A DNA stretch of 64,000 bases from Haliclona indistincta. Its lineage: Eukaryota; Porifera; Demospongiae; Haplosclerida; Chalinidae. The stretch covers positions 12,890,104-12,954,103 of the forward strand of contig OZ024790.1 in NCBI GenBank assembly GCA_964017065.1. The letters are read 5' to 3'. The position numbers and the translations under genes were made by a program. Numbering within the stretch: the first letter of the stretch is position 1; each line of letters opens with the position of its first letter. Of this stretch, positions 37,987 through 51,500 are shown one piece after another. Below the pieces are notes generated by a model. It ran no database searches. It was not told the DNA's origin and saw only the letters and a program-made list of their open reading frames with translations.

Positions 37987-38925
37987 AAACTATGATATGA
38001 ATAATTCTCTTTGATGTAATGAGGTGTCCAAATTCCCATATACACCTGCAGCAAAGCCATACAATGCACCACTTATTATACCATTAACACATTTGATTCA
38101 TTTCATAATGATACATTGTTGCACATTTCACACTGGAAAAGGTCACTTTTAGTCAGCTTTTAGTTCTGAAAAACAACACTACCTGAATGGAAATTGAATA
38201 CAGGCCTAGTCTTGTCACTAACAGTCATGCTAGTCTTGGCTGTACATTCAACAGTAGCTCAGTAGTTCAACAGTAGCAATGTGCCTCCCTGGTACTGTTC
38301 TCCCTTCTTGCTGCGCACCTCTAGTACGAACCTGGAAAGCCAATAGTTCAGCTGTTTGTCCGTTATGACAGATAACTTGGGAGTAAATTCAGCACTTGTT
38401 TTCTGCCTGTTCTCAGCCCAAACTTCCCAAGTATGCACAGCCCAACCGGTGGACTTGCGCGTAGCCTTGGGAATTGATCCATGAATTTTCTTCACAATGT
38501 CAGCTTCTGTAACTGGTGCAGTAAACCTTGCAAAATTTTCTTTATTGCTAGCCTGATCTTGTGCTTGTTTGACTTCCTCACGCTGTTTTGGAACATCAGC
38601 TAGAAGACTATCGAGCGTAAATTCTTCCTCTTGCATATCCTGGTACTTGACTCCCAAACGTTGTTCTTCCTCTTCATCCTCGTATTGATGTGATGCTGTC
38701 AGTAGTAGCTGGTCCAGTTCCTCGTCGGTAAAGATGGAAAAAGCCATTGCGATCTAAAGCGATGCTGTACTGTGCATGTGAATCAATCGTTGCTGTAGTA
38801 CCGAACTATACATTAATCGATCGCCACGTACGTGGCGTGTTGCGCAATCCTATTCACAAATGACACCTTAGCACAAAGTTTAAATAGGTTAAACACCTCG
38901 TTGTCGGTGTTTAACCTACATATAA
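37987..38925. mobile_element. Element with Crypton-type recombinase fragment (copy iii) and small palindrome
   Basis: Sequence between two minisatellite blocks. It contains a minus-strand recombinase N-terminus and, about 140 bp upstream of its start, a short palindrome TAGGTTAAACACC/GGTGTTTAACCTA (38885-38918). ACCTACAT then joins ATAACCACTG. The ACTAGTGGG motif was not found here, so the left part may be lost or divergent. Confidence 0.5.
38259..38747 (-). pseudogene. Crypton/ZMYM-type recombinase, N-terminal fragment (162 codons)
   Basis: The frame starts MAFSIFTDEELDQLL and has an acidic leader. STGWAVHTWEVWAENRQK, then SVITDKQLNYWLSRF and VLEVRSKKGEQYQGGTL follow; the latter match the W-x2-x-F-x2-W and LNxWLxxFVLEVR...G..Y..xTL motifs of the N-terminal region of Crypton-derived (DUF3504/ZMYM-type) proteins. 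It stops before the catalytic domain. Without a visible downstream exon it is treated as a fragment; a downstream exon joined by splicing is not excluded, but none is seen to the left. Confidence 0.65.
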
Positions 38926-38985
38926 CCACTGATAACCAACGATAACTGCTGATAACCAACAAACAACTGATAACCAACAATAAGT
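38926..38985. repeat. 20-bp minisatellite, short block
   Basis: Three degenerate copies between two elements. Confidence 0.9.
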
Positions 38986-39437
38986 ATATGTTATACCATG
39001 CCTACCCGTGGTGTATCTAGAATACACGAAGCAATAACTATTAATCCCGAGGGCGTAGCCCGAGGGATTAATGGTTATTGCTGAGTGTATTCATGATACA
39101 CCACAAGTAGGCATGGTATAAGTGACTTGTACCATGGCAACCACAAGCCCACTGATGTCTGTAGGTTTCTATAGGATAAAAAAGGGAGACTTGCGCACTC
39201 TTCATAGTTTACTGGTGAGGTTGACTCTCAACTCTCACCCCTTCTCTCTTGAAGGTAGATCATTTCAATGCTCTGTTTTTGTCCTGTGGGAGTCATGTGA
39301 CTCGACAGGATTTCCTGTAGAATATCTAGATATTCCACAGGAAATCCTGTGGAATAACTAGATATTCCACAGGAAATCCTGTTTTCCCGTGGTATAACTG
39401 GAATACACCACGGGTGGCGCCTTTGAAGCCATGGTAC
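38986..39437. mobile_element. Palindromic element P3
   Basis: It begins GTATATGTTATACCATGCC after CAATAA. A palindrome at 38991-39121 has TTATACCATGCCTAC arms and centre GGGCGTAGCCC. Then comes a segment homologous in reverse to 7326-7645 (CTGATGTCTGTAGGTTTCTA, repeated TTTCCTGTGGAATA motifs, GGCGCCTTTGAAGCCATGGTAC), which joins AACCACTG. Confidence 0.7.
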
Positions 39438-40369
39438 AACCACTGATAACCACGAATAAACAACGATAACCACTGCTAAGAAACAATAACCAAGAATAAC
39501 CTACAATAACTACTGATAACCAACAATAACCACTGACAACCAAGAATAACCAACGATAACCAACCATAACCAACAATAACTACTGATAACCAAGTATAAG
39601 CATTGATAACCAACGATAACCACTGATAACCAACCATAACCACTGATAACCGACAAAAACCACTGATAACCAACAATAACCTCTGATAACCGAGAAAAAC
39701 CAAGAATAACCAACAATAACCACTGATAACCAACAATAACCTCTGATAACCAACGATAACCACTCATAATCAATAAAAACCACTGATAACCAACAATAAC
39801 CACTGATAACAAAAAATAACCACTTATAACCAACAACAACCACTGATAAAAAACAATAACCACTGATAACCAAGAATAACCAACGATAACCACTGATAAC
39901 CAACGATAACCACTGATAACCAACGATAACCAAGAATAACCAACAATAACCAAGAATATCCAACAATAACCTCTGATAACCAAGAATAACAACTGATAAC
40001 CAACAATAACCACTGATAACCAACAATAACCACTGATAACCAACCATATCCACTGATAACCAACAATAACCACTGATTACAAACAGTAACCACTGATAAC
40101 CAACAATAACCACTGACAACCAACAATAACTACTGATAAGCAACCAACCATAACCACTGATAACCAACAAAAACCACTGATAACAAACAATACCCACTGA
40201 TAATTAAGTAAAACCAAGAATAACCAACAATATCCACTGATAACCAGCAATAACCACTGATAACCAACAATAACCATTGATTACAAAGAATAACCAACGA
40301 TAACCAACTATAAATTTCGAATAACCACCAAAAATCACTCATAACCAAGAATAACCACTGATAACGAAG
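39438..40369. repeat. 20-bp minisatellite, block 15 (last)
   Basis: About 46 copies. It ends at ...GATAACGAAG, where the LTR of the Gypsy element begins. No further minisatellite appears to the right. Confidence 0.95.
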
Positions 40370-40519
40370 TGTAACGTCAGACTGAACTGTTAATAAACCA
40401 TTAACTATTAACTATGATAACTATGATATGTTATGATATGATATGATATATATGACCTCGTGCTGGCACTGGTTGCTCTCTCTCGTGTGTATATTTTCGA
40501 AAAGAAATATTTCGTTACA
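40370..40519 (+). repeat. 5' LTR of Gypsy 1 (150 bp)
   Basis: It starts TGTAACG and ends CGTTACA, a 7-bp inverted terminal match with the usual TG...CA. It is followed after one base by the putative primer binding site. It contains an AT-rich GATATGATATGATAT stretch. Without a second LTR for comparison the call rests on position and ends. Confidence 0.7.
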
Positions 40520-40560
40520 CTGGTGTCAGGAGTGGGATTACTGTCTGGTCTGTCTTTTTC

Positions 40561-41779
40561 ATGCCCGTTCTTACAAGAGCCACCACGGCAAAGATGGAAG
40601 AGCAACTAGGCAAGCTGTCTGACTTAGTCCAGAAACAGAACAAGGAGGGACAGGAAAGGGCTGTCGAGATGAAAGAGCTCATGGAGAAGCAAATGCTAGC
40701 CATGAACGAATTATCTCGTCGCCAGGAGGAGACTGTTAAATTCATGAACACCGTTTGGACCAACCTCGAGTCTGTCAAGAAGACATTTGACTCAAAGTTG
40801 GAATCTCTGGAGGCGAAGATGAGGACAGACTCCGAGCGCCTTGAGTGTCGTATGGAAGAACAGCGCCAGGTGCTGAAGGATGAACTGAAAGAAGAGCTGC
40901 TGCTGAAGTTGCCCTCAGTGCGCGTGGCGCCGGCCGACCACGATGACTGCCGCGACGGTCACGAGTTGCCTCTCTCATTGACTGCGATGACATCAATACA
41001 TGGCGCCAGTCGCCCTCAGCCACGTCCTTCTCCGTGTGATGGCAAGATGCCTTGGGATGTGTATCACACACAGTTCGAGTTGCTTGCTCAACTGAATGGA
41101 TGGAGTGACAAAGAGAAAGCGGCCCACCTTGCTGTTAACCTGCGGGAAAATGCAGCCACTGTGTTGACCAATTTGCCGGTGGCCAAGAGACAAGATTATA
41201 CAGCTCTTAAATCGGCTCTGGAGTCTAGATTCGGTACAAAGAACCAGATTGACCTCTTTCGAACCCAGTTGAGGATGAGAAGCCGTAACAAAGAAGAGCC
41301 ACTTGCAGGTTTGGCGGAAGATGTAGAACGCCTTGTTCGCCTTGCCTATCCTGAAGCAAGTGAGTCAATGGTACAAGTACTAGCTAAAGATCAATTTGTT
41401 GATTCATTGTGTGATGAGGATATGAGATTGCGAATATTGCAAAGCAAACCTTCGACACTCCGTGATGCGCTACAAACAGCGTTAGAACTGGAATCATTCC
41501 GGATGGCTAGCAGACACAAGGTGCGCAATGTGCGAGAAGTACAATTACAGCCTGTTGGGAAGACTGCTAAGCAGGTATCATTTGCTGATCAGAATATGTC
41601 TGGTCTGCTGCAAGAGTTAGTAACTGCCGTTCAGACTCTCACGGTTGAAACACGTAAAAGATCTAGATCACCAAGGTGTGGTAATGTTAGATCAGACATT
41701 GTTTGCTGAGAGTGCAATCAAAAGGGACATAGACAGCGAGAATGCCCAACATTGCAAAAGGGCACTTTCCACTCAGGAA
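40561..41779 (+). pseudogene. Gypsy 1 gag
   Basis: A 382-codon frame starts at 40561 with a coiled coil (MEEQLGKLSDLVQKQNKE) and a capsid-like region (WDVYHTQFELLAQLNGWSD ... LVRLAYPEASESMV). It ends in a TGA at 41707-41709 within the CCHC knuckle: the Cys before the stop and ECNQKGHRQREC after it are in the same frame, so a single sense codon became a stop. Gag forms the virus-like particle in the cytoplasm. Confidence 0.8.
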
Positions 41780-42315
41780 ACGACTCTTAGCCGAGTTCGC
41801 GGGGCAGAACTCGGCTGGGAATTTTGCAGCCCCTTCAAAAAAAATAAAAATAAATAAAAATGAATTGATTCTGATTGTTTAGCTCCCATGGATTGCCCCC
41901 CTTCCCCTTTGCATGCTCAAACTCATCTTGCACCTGCACACACCAATCATAGTCATTCATCATCTAAATCATCATCTGTTACCAATTCTCATCCTGTCAT
42001 AGTTCAATCACCCAAATCAGTTCCACCTAATCACTCCGCCCCTGTCTTTAGACCATCTGTTCATTCTGTCACCAAGCCTACATCAGCAACTCATGTCACC
42101 ACTCCTCAGAAGTCATTAGATCATGGTTGTTCTGTTATTGTATCACCAGTTCACAACATATCTCATCCCGTTGAACTTTCCGGCATTCAGTCATCATTTT
42201 CATCATCTGCTGCTTATTCACCCTCACCCTCCACTTATAGTGCATCTACATCTACCCACCCTCATTCCAAAAAAAATCATCCACTCATCATCTTTACAGC
42301 GTTGTATCATCCCCC
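41780..42315 (+). other. Ser/Thr/Pro/His-rich stretch between gag and protease
   Basis: A 143-codon frame (41888-42319) is rich in Ser, Thr, Pro and His and recalls a spacer of Gypsy polyproteins. No motif is recognisable, and a poly(A)-like run near 41838 precedes it. Confidence 0.4.
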
Positions 42316-43835
42316 ATGAATCACTCTTGTTCTACTGTAATGTCATCAAAAACACCCACGGTCCCCTTGTCAGAAGCTATTGACGTGTTCAAAACCGGGT
42401 CCATTTTCTCAAATAGTGATAGTCTCCTTGTGGCTGGAACTTTGGATGGGGTATGTGTTGATATGACCGTCGATACTGGGAGCAATATATCCATTGTGCG
42501 TCCAGATGTGTTGCCTAAAGCCAGTAGTAATCAAGTCCAGCCTATACCTGGGAGTGCTATCAGAACTGTGACCGGAGAACAAGCTCCAATAATAGGGAAG
42601 GTATTATTGCAAGTGAGCATTGGGTCACGCATGCTGCCTCAGGAATTTGGGTCGCTGATATTCAGGACTGTTGTATATTAGGTTTGGATTATTTGAGAGT
42701 CAACGATTGTCAGGTGAATCTTCGAGAACAAGTGTTGATTATCGGAGAGGAAGAGGTGCCTTTGCTTAAGCATAGTAGTAAGAAGCCAGGGGAAAGACTG
42801 CAGACATACCGAGCTATCTTAGAAAGCAGGGTAACTCTTCCTCCACGTTCTGAGAGTGTTGTGCCTGCAAAAGTAGAGGGACTAAAGCAAGGAGAGGTGA
42901 AGTGGGCAATTGTTGGTCCTTTGGAATCTAATCCTGCCTCAGCAATTCAAGATTTGTTGGTTGGTAGAGCATTGGTTACCCTGGATGAACCGATTGCAAC
43001 AGTAAGATTAATGAATTTATCAGACCAGGCTCGTCATTTACGAAGAGGTACAGTTGTGGCTGCTTGTGAACCAGTGGAGAGTGTACTCATAATTTATCAA
43101 AAAATTGGTGATGCAAGTGGAGACCAACTCCCAGAGCATTTAACATCTTTGTTTGAAAAGAGTTCGGAAGGACTGACTCCCCCGGAAACTACCCAGTTAC
43201 ACGATCTGCTTTGCAGGTATGCTAGTGTATTCTCTTCAGGACTAAACGATCTGGGCAGTACTGACCTGGTTAAACATCACATTGATACTCAGGGAGCAAT
43301 TCCTGTTAGACAACAACCACGTCGTCTGCCATTCTCTGTAAGAGAGGAAGCACAACAATCAGTTACTGCCATGTTAGATCAGGGAGTCATTGAACCATCT
43401 TCTAGTCCATGGGCTTCTCCAGTGGTGCTAGTGAAGAAGAAAGGAGGTGGAACAAGATTTTGTGTTGATTATCGCAAGTTGAATTCAGTGACTCGTAAAG
43501 ACTCTTACCCACTTCCCAGAATTGACGACACTCTTGAAGCATTGGCTGGTGCCGAATGGTTATATACGTTAGATCTAGTCAGTGGATACTGGCAGATAGA
43601 ACTGGATGAGGAGTCGAAAGAGAAAACTGCCTTTTCCAATCAACGAGTCCTGTGGCAATTTAAGGTAATGCCCTTTGGGCTATGTAATGCCCCTGCCACA
43701 TTTGAGAGATTGATGGAGCAGGTTTTGGCAGGATTATCGTTGTCTGTATGTCTCTTGTACTTGGATGACATTTTGGTTCCTGGTACCGATTTTGATGCAG
43801 CCGTTAAGAGCCTTGAGCAGTATTCGATCGACTGA
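42316..43835 (+). pseudogene. Gypsy 1 protease and reverse transcriptase, frameshifted
   Basis: The protease has VDTGSNISIV (active-site Asp). The frame breaks near 42645, where one base is missing, and continues at 42684. The reverse transcriptase shows DQGVIEPSSSPWASPVVLV, FCVDYRKLNSVT, LDLVSGYWQIELDE, MPFGLCNAPATFERLM and YLDDILV (catalytic Asp pair). A second 1-bp loss near 43820 ends the frame shortly after YLDD. All motifs are conserved, so decay postdates activity. Confidence 0.9.
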
Positions 43836-45081
43836 TGAAGGCAGGTTTGAAACTTTCTCCTAAAAAGTGCTCTCTGTTCCGGAGAGAAGTGAAGTTTCTT
43901 GGACATATTGTTAGGAGCTTAGGTCTCACCATGGACCCAGATAAGGTCAAGGCTGTGCAGGAATGGCCCGTCCCTGGTAGTGTCAATGATGTGCGACGTT
44001 TCCTGGGATTGTGTTCTTACTATCGTCGTTTTATTGACCGATTTACTGATATAGCCCGTCCACTATACCAGTGTACTGAAGGTGGGACTCGCGTGTTCAC
44101 TTGGTCTCTGGAAGCTGAGAATGCGTTCCAGCAACTCAAACAAGCACTTATTAGTGCTCCCCTCCTGTGTTACCCAACACAAGAAGACCATTTTGTACTC
44201 GACACAGATGCTAGCGGATATGGGGTTGGTGCAGTGTTGTCCCAGGTGCAGATGGGAGAGGAGCGAGTGATTGCATATTACAGTCAGGTGTTGAGTAGAC
44301 CAGAACGTCAGTACTGTACCACTAGAAGAGAGTTATTAGCTGTTGTAAAAGCTGTCAAACACTTCCATCCATATTTGTACGGCCGTAGTTCAACTTTGCG
44401 AACCGATCATGCTGCACTACAGTGGTTGTTTTCCTTCAGATTCCCAGAGGGACAGATTGCTAGATGGTTGGAACGACTGCAGCAGTACGACTTTCGTGTT
44501 CAACATCGAGCAGGTGAATTACACAATAATGCTGATACTCTATCCAGACCATGCCTGAATGTTTGTAAACATTGTGACCGATTAGAGGCTCAGGAGACCA
44601 GTGTCTGCAAACGTGAATTGTTGGAATGTCCATCTCCATCGGTTGCAACAGTTAAGTTGCAGAAATGCGCTGAGACTAGTGGTTATGTTGGAGCCACAAG
44701 ACTTGAGCAAGTTATAGACTCCTCCATCCAATTGTCCAATATAGACATATTACAAGCTCAAGAGGAGGACAATGAGATCGGTCCAATTATACAGTGGCGA
44801 AAAGAAAGTGAAACTCGTCCAGGTAGAGAGAAGGTGTCACAATATAGTGAGGAGACTAAGTTATATTGGGCACAGTGGGATAGCCTTCGAGTAAAGGATG
44901 GCTTGCTCTACCGAGAGTGGGAAGCACCATCAGGAGAATACAGAACACTTCAATTGTTTCTCCCTAAGCAGTTGAGAACTTGTGTTCTTCATTCGTTGCA
45001 CAATATACCAGCTGGAGGGCATTTTGGTACAGCCAAAACATTAGACAAGGTGAGAGAAAGGTTTTATTGGGCTAAGTGCAG
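43835..45081 (+). pseudogene. Gypsy 1 RNase H and integrase N-terminus, cut by insertion
   Basis: It continues the polyprotein after the frameshift with KFLGHIV and DVRRFLGLCSYYRRFI (RT connection), LDTDASGYGVGAVLS (RNase H Asp), TRRELLAVVKAVKHF and RTDHAALQWL. The integrase zinc-binding region (HSLHNIPAGGHFG ... ERFYWAKC) is interrupted at 45081 by the BEL/Pao LTR. Confidence 0.9.
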
Positions 45082-45214
45082 TGTTAGGACTATTGTACTC
45101 TTAACCATTATTTATAACCAGTGTATCACGTGATTGAGCACATGTTTGAATGATAATACAGTCCTTGTCAAATATAGTATAGTCTGTTCGGGTGTAGGAG
45201 TACCATCGCGTACA
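45082..45214 (+). repeat. BEL/Pao 5' LTR
   Basis: TGTTAGGAC...CGCGTACA, 133 bp, identical by eye to the 3' copy. Confidence 0.92.
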
Positions 45215-45274
45215 TTGGTCCACCGAACCGGATTAAAAGTTCCTGACCTACCCTGAACACGTTCAGACTCTGGT

Positions 45275-48200
45275 ATGGCCAACCCGTCGAAGATCAAGAA
45301 GAAGAGAGGCGGTCATCGTAGCTCGACTACAGTAATGGTCGACGAAGTTGAAGCAGCACTAGCCGCTACCCCTACTGATCTCGATAAGGTCATCAAATTC
45401 AAGAGAAGCCTTGAGGAAAAGGTTATCACGTTGAAGGACCTTGACGAGAAATTACTCGACTGCATTGACGACGAGAGGGTCATAGCTGATGAGATACAGC
45501 AATCCGACGAATTTCTTTCGAAGGTGTATGCCGCTCTTCACCAGGCGGATGAAGCACTAAGTACGAGAGCTACAGGTGCTAGTGCTATCCGGACGGTAAC
45601 CCCAGTAAAGTTACCGAAGCTCACTATTCATCCCTTTTCTGGTGATATCACACAATGGACGAGCTTTTGGGACTCCTTCAAGTCTTCTGTGCACTCCAGC
45701 AGACAGCTGAGCCCTGTTGACAAGTTTAACTATCTCCGCTCATTTCTCACTGGACCAGCACTTGACGCCATCGCAGGTCCCACTCTGTCTGACGCTAACT
45801 ATGGGGAAGCCACAACCATATTAGAGAAGAGGTTCGGCAATCGTCAGCAAATTATTGCTAAACACATGGACGAACTACTGAACATGAGAGCAGTCACTTC
45901 CGCAACTGACCTACTGGAGCTTCGACAGTTGTACGACTCTGTAGAAACACACATGCGTGGCTTGAAGTCGCTAGGAGTCACAGCTGAAACATATGGTAGC
46001 CTACTAACTCCTGTATTTGTGAACAAGCTTCCAGTGGAGATGCGCGTGCTTATTAGTCGTCAGGTCCCAGAGGCAAGTTGGTCACTTGAAGAGCTACTAA
46101 AGGCTATGTTAGCAGAAATAGAAGCAAGAGAACGAGTTGTTGTGGATTCACACAAGGCGCGAAGAGTAGACCATAGACCATGTTCTGGTGCTTCACTGGT
46201 AACAACCAATACTGGATGCAGTCACTGTGATCCTACTAATACTCCTCACGTAGCACTGGTAGCTGGATCAGGCATGAACAGTTCAGCTTGTTGCTACTGC
46301 AATCAAGGTCACTCGCCACAGAGCTGCACTGTCGTGACACAACCAGAAGCACGAAAACAGATTCTGCAAAAACAAGGGAGATGCTTCAACTGTACGCGCA
46401 CAGGACACCGCAGCCGTGATTGTCGTTCCAAGCTGAGATGCAAGACGTGCAATAAGAGACATCATACTTCTATTTGTACGGGAGATGGCCAGCCTGAAGG
46501 TACATCACCACCTGCTCAGCAAGGTTCATCAACTGCCCCCAAGAATGTTGTGCGAAACCAGTCGGGATCAAATGCCAAGGCCAACTCTACACCTCAACAG
46601 AACACCTCCTTGTTTGTTGCCCTGGGCACTACAGTACTACTCCAGACTGCAACCGCTGTTTTTCACAACCCTGACAAACCTGATGTCTCTCTTTCAGCAC
46701 GTGCAATTCTGGACTTAGGCAGTCAGCGCTCGTACATCACTCGAAGAGCAGCCACATCCCTTAAATTGCGTCCTTCCGAAGTTCTTGAGATGTCTGTCTT
46801 TGCATTTGGATCATCCTGTCAAGTATTGCCTGATTGCGAACTTGTTCACGCTTCCGTTGACACTCTGGCTGGAGCAATGGAACTGTCTTTCTTAACTGTA
46901 CCGACCATCTGTGAACCACTGAACCCACAGTTAACAGCCGTGTCTACTGCCACTTATGAGCACCTCACTGGGTTAAGACTAGCAGATAACCCAGTCATTG
47001 ATTCGACCGGTGAAGTTGACTTTTTGATTGGATCGGATCACTACTGGGAGCTCGCAACAGGGAGAGTCCGGCGAGGAAGTTCTGGACCTATCGCCGTGGA
47101 AACCAAGCTTGGATGGGTGTTGTCAGGTCCTCTGTCTTGTAATTCAATCATCGAAACACCTCCAAGAGATCTCACTACACTACTAACTGGAGTGACTTCA
47201 CAAGAATCAGATTTGAATTCAACTCTACGTTCATTTTGGGAACTTGAGTCGTTAGGCATTGTGGAAACTTGTTCGTCTCCCTTCGAAAGTAACATAACCT
47301 TCGTGGGAGGCAGGTATGAAGTTCAGCTGCCATGGAAGTCGTCTCACCCACTACTTCCCGACAACTTCGAACTCAGCAAGAAACGTCTATGGAGTCTGCT
47401 GACAAGACTACGCCGGAACTCAAACCTGCTTGCCGATTATGATGCAATCATTTCGAGTCAGCTTGATCAAGGTATCATACAGCCGGTATCATCCACAGAT
47501 GTTGGAGTCATGGGTCATGTACACTACTTGCCGCATCATGCAGTTGTCAAACAGGAGAAGACGACAACCAAGATCCGAATTGTATATGATGCGTCAGCCA
47601 AGAGAAAGGGTCCTTCTCTCAACGATTGCTTGTTAGCCGGCCCCAGTTTTAACCAACGTATCTTCGACATTCTTATACGATTCCGTACATTCCCTGTTGC
47701 TCTTATCGCTGACATAGAGAAGGCCTTTTTGAATGTATCGGTCTGTGAAGAGGACAGAGACGTACTCAGATTCTTGTGGCTAGATGATGTCAAGAAAGAG
47801 AAACCAGAAGTTGTCGTTTATCGTTTCACTCGAGTTGTGTTCGGAATCACTTCAAGTCCATTTCTTCTGAATTCAACAATCGACCATCACCTCGAATCAT
47901 ACCGCTCTGAAAAGACTGAACTCGTGAAGGTTCTAAGGGAGTCGATTTACGTCGATGACATAGTGACAGGATCTGTCGATGAGAACTCAGCACTGAATCT
48001 CTAAAAGGAAGCAAAGAATATCTTAAAAACGGGCGGCTTCAATCTGTGGAAGTTCGTAACTAACTCACCAGTGTTACAGCGAGCTATTGATCAGTTAGAA
48101 GATCCATTGTCTACTACCCCAAGTACGACCGTACAAGATGATGGAACATGTGCCAAGTCAGTACTAGGCGGGACTCAGACATCACACTCTACAGAGCAGA

Positions 48201-48360
48201 AGGTCCTCGGCGTAAGATGGAACACTACTACTGACAATCTTATGTTTGGCACTCTACATGTATCAGTGATCGCCGACGCCAGAGCACCCACGAAGAGAAC
48301 TGTCACAGAAATAGTTGGAAGGTTCTTTGATCCTCTTGGGTATCTCTCACCAGTGGTCGT
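45275..48360 (+). pseudogene. BEL/Pao gag-pol (gag, protease, RT), one in-frame stop, then interrupted
   Basis: Starting at ATG 45275: a coiled-coil N-terminus, a DUF1759-like gag region (PVKLPKLTIHPFSGD, WTSFWDSFKSSVH, residues about 110-260), two zinc knuckles (CFNCTRTGHRSRDC about 370, CKTCNKRHHTSIC about 389), and a DUF1758-type protease (ILDLGSQRSYIT about 478). The Pao-type RT has IRIVYDASAK, LIADIEKAFLNV and YVDDIVTG (about 892). A TAA at 48002-48004 interrupts the frame where Tyr would be expected; the same frame continues (KEAKNILKTGGF...) to RFFDPLGYLSPVVV, where Gypsy 2 is inserted. About 60 bp of pol continue at 52820, then a deletion removes RNase H and integrase. Confidence 0.9.
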
Positions 48361-48519
48361 TGTAGCGTTCGAGGGTTCGGTATATAACTGAACTAGACTC
48401 GGTAACATAATAGTGATCTTATATTCACAATAAGTACAGCATTTAAATCCTACAGTCCATCTAGCAATAGTGGGACATGGCAGAGTAATTAACACATAAT
48501 ACAATAACATAACACTACA
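48361..48519 (-). repeat. Gypsy 2 3' LTR
   Basis: TGTAGCG...ACTACA on +, 159 bp, identical to the other LTR. Confidence 0.95.
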
Positions 48520-48537
48520 TCTCCCTCTCTTCAAATG

Positions 48538-51500
48538 TCAGTGTTCTACAAATGGTGCGAAGCGAGTTGGTCGGACTGAAGGTCGAGTGCTTCTACGAAT
48601 CTCTTCTTTCTGTGGTGAGTTCGTTGGTGGTTGTTCCTGTTCATGTTGTGTCGGCGTTTCCGTTGGTAGTTGGATGAGGTCTCTTCTATTTCGTCTTAGT
48701 TCTGATCCTTCTTCTGTAGTCACTGTTAGGGAACGAGGGGCTACTTCTTCATGTACTGTTCCTTCCATCTGTTTTGCTGGGATCCATACTTTGGTTCCTG
48801 GTTGTACTGCTGGTAGTGGTCTTGTTCCATGATGTTTATCAAAGTTGTGCTTCTGTCTGAGTTTCTCTCGCTCATCTCTGGTTTTGACTGACTTTTGATC
48901 TGGAACTTGAGGGACTCTCTGTTTGCGGGTTGTGGGAAGTGTTGTTCGCAACATACGATTCATCAGAAGCTCAGCTGGGCTGTATTGTCCTCCTTGTATA
49001 GGTGTAGTTCTGTATGCCAGAATTGCCAGGTATGGATCATCGTTTTTCTTCAACATCTCCTTGATTATCTTCACGGCTCGCTCAGCTTCACCATTACTTT
49101 GTGGAAAGTATGGACTGTTTGTCTCGTGTTGAAACTGGTACTCCTTGGAGAATTCTTCATAAGCGTCTGAAGTATACTGTGGACCGTTATCAGAGATGAC
49201 CAGTTCCGGAATTCCATGTCTTGCGAATATGCTTTTTGTGTGTCGGATTACTTCCTGTGCTGTAGTTTGGTTGAGCAAGGCAATTTCGATGAACCTGGAG
49301 TAGTAGTCGACAATAAGTAGATAGCTGTGATTCTTCCACTCAAACAGATCTGTTCCGACTTTCTGCCATGGGAGTTCAGGAAGTTCCGATGGTATTAGTG
49401 GTTCCGCTCTTTGTTGCTGATGAATGCAGCAGGTCCTGCAGGCCTTGACCAGCTCCTCAAGTTGTGTTGAAAGACCTGGCCACCATACTGATTGTCTGGC
49501 TCTTTCGCGACATTTATTGATCCCTTGGTGTCCTGATGTGTGTATCCTCTCCAGTAGTTCTTTCTGTAGTGACTTTGGGATAACAATGCGGCTTCCTCTC
49601 ATGAGTATTCCATCGACAATAGAGAACTCAGCTGCAAGGGGTAGATAGGGCAAAACTGTGAATGGTGCAGATTTCTTGTCTGGCCAAGAAGTAAGACAGT
49701 AGGTAGAGACTAGCTGACATGTTTCGTCTCTTTGCTGAGATTCCTTGATCTGTTTCATTCTCCTCTCTGTTGCTGGTAGACTCTGCATCACCAATTTCAC
49801 ATAAGCATCACATTCTTGCTCTAGGTCATCTTCTGTATTTGGGAGGCTCTTGGCTGTTGATCTAGAGAGTGTGTCTGCTGTTGTCAACGTCTTGCCAGGC
49901 ACGTGGGAAATAGTGAAGTTGTACCGCATCATCCGAAGTCGAAATCGCTGCACTCTGATGGGTACTTGCTCTAGCTCTTTGGTGCTGAACAGTGGCACTA
50001 GAGGCTTGTGGTCGGTCCAGATGTGGAACTTCAGTCCAGTCAGGTAGTCAGACAGACGTTCACATGCCCATGTGAACGCAAGAGCTTCTTTCTCAATCTG
50101 AGCATATCTTTGTTCTGTCTGTGTCATTGATCTTGAGATGAATGCAACTGGCTTGTACTCCTCTTCTTGGTGGCTCTTCTGTAACAAAACTGCACCAAGA
50201 CCAAAGGACGAAGCATCGGCTGAAACAACTGTGTGGTGATTAGGATCAAAAAGAGTGAGTACTGGGCTCTCTGTCAGTAGCTTTTTGGTTTCTTCAAATG
50301 CTTTTTGCTGTGCGTCTCCCCATATCCATGTGTTCTTTTTCACCAGCAGCTCTCGCATCGGCTGTGTGACTTCAGCAAGGTTAGGGGCGAATTTGCTGAG
50401 ATGGTTGACCATTCCTAGGTAGCGTCGCACATCTCCAACATTGGCCGGTGTCTGGATGTCTTGGATTGCTTGGACTTTGTCCGGATCTGGTCTGATCCCA
50501 TCACTGTCAATGATGTGTCCTAAAAACTTGAGAGATGTCTGGGCGAATTGGCACTTCTCCTTGTTTAGTGTCATTCCAGCATCTTGCAATCGGTTGAGGA
50601 CGTCTCTCAGATGTACGTCATGTTCCTCTCGTGTCTTCCCATGAATCAAGATGTCGTCCATCATACACACGACCCCTGGTATATCTGTAAGGATATCAGA
50701 CATTCTTCTTTGAAAGTGTTCTGGTGCTGAAGAAATTCCAAATGGAAGACGATGGAAACAATAACGCCCAAAAGGGGTGATGAAGGTAGTGAGCTTTGCT
50801 GATTCTGGTGAAAGGGGTATCTGCCAAAAACCTGAGTTGGCGTCGAGCTTGCTCATTACTTTAGCTCCAGTTAGCTGTGCTAAAACTTGATCAACTACTG
50901 GTAGTGGGTGAAGTTCTCGTTTCACACTCTGGTTCAGTCTGCTCAGGTCAACACAGATTCGAACTTTTCCTTTTTCTTTAGGTACTACCACCATCCCAGC
51001 GCACCAATCTGTAGGCTCTTCAACCTTCTTGATTACCCCCAGTGATTCCATCCGCTGGAGTTCTTCTTTGACAGCCGGAAGGAGTGGAACTGCAACTCTT
51101 CTGGGCGTAGATATTGCGAATGGCTTGGCTCCCGGTTCGAGCTGGATGTTGTAGTCTCCTTGTAGTTCTCCTAAACCTGTGAATAGCTTAGGGAACTGTG
51201 TGAATGGATTGAGTTCCTGTTCGTTCACTGCGTCGATGCGACTGATGAGGTTCAGATGCTCAATGGCTGGTTTTCCGAGTAGAGACCTTGTCAACCCTCG
51301 CACAATGTAGATGGGTTCTTGTACTTGGTTAGATTGGCTCTTGATTTGAGCTGTCAGCATTCCTCTGACTGACAATGAGTGGGTGTCTGGGCACTTGAGA
51401 TTCCTGTCTGATGGTTGAAGTGGAGGCTTGCCTATCTTCTTCCAAACTTGCTCAGAGATTAATGATACGTCTGCTCCTGTGTCGATACAGAACTTGACTG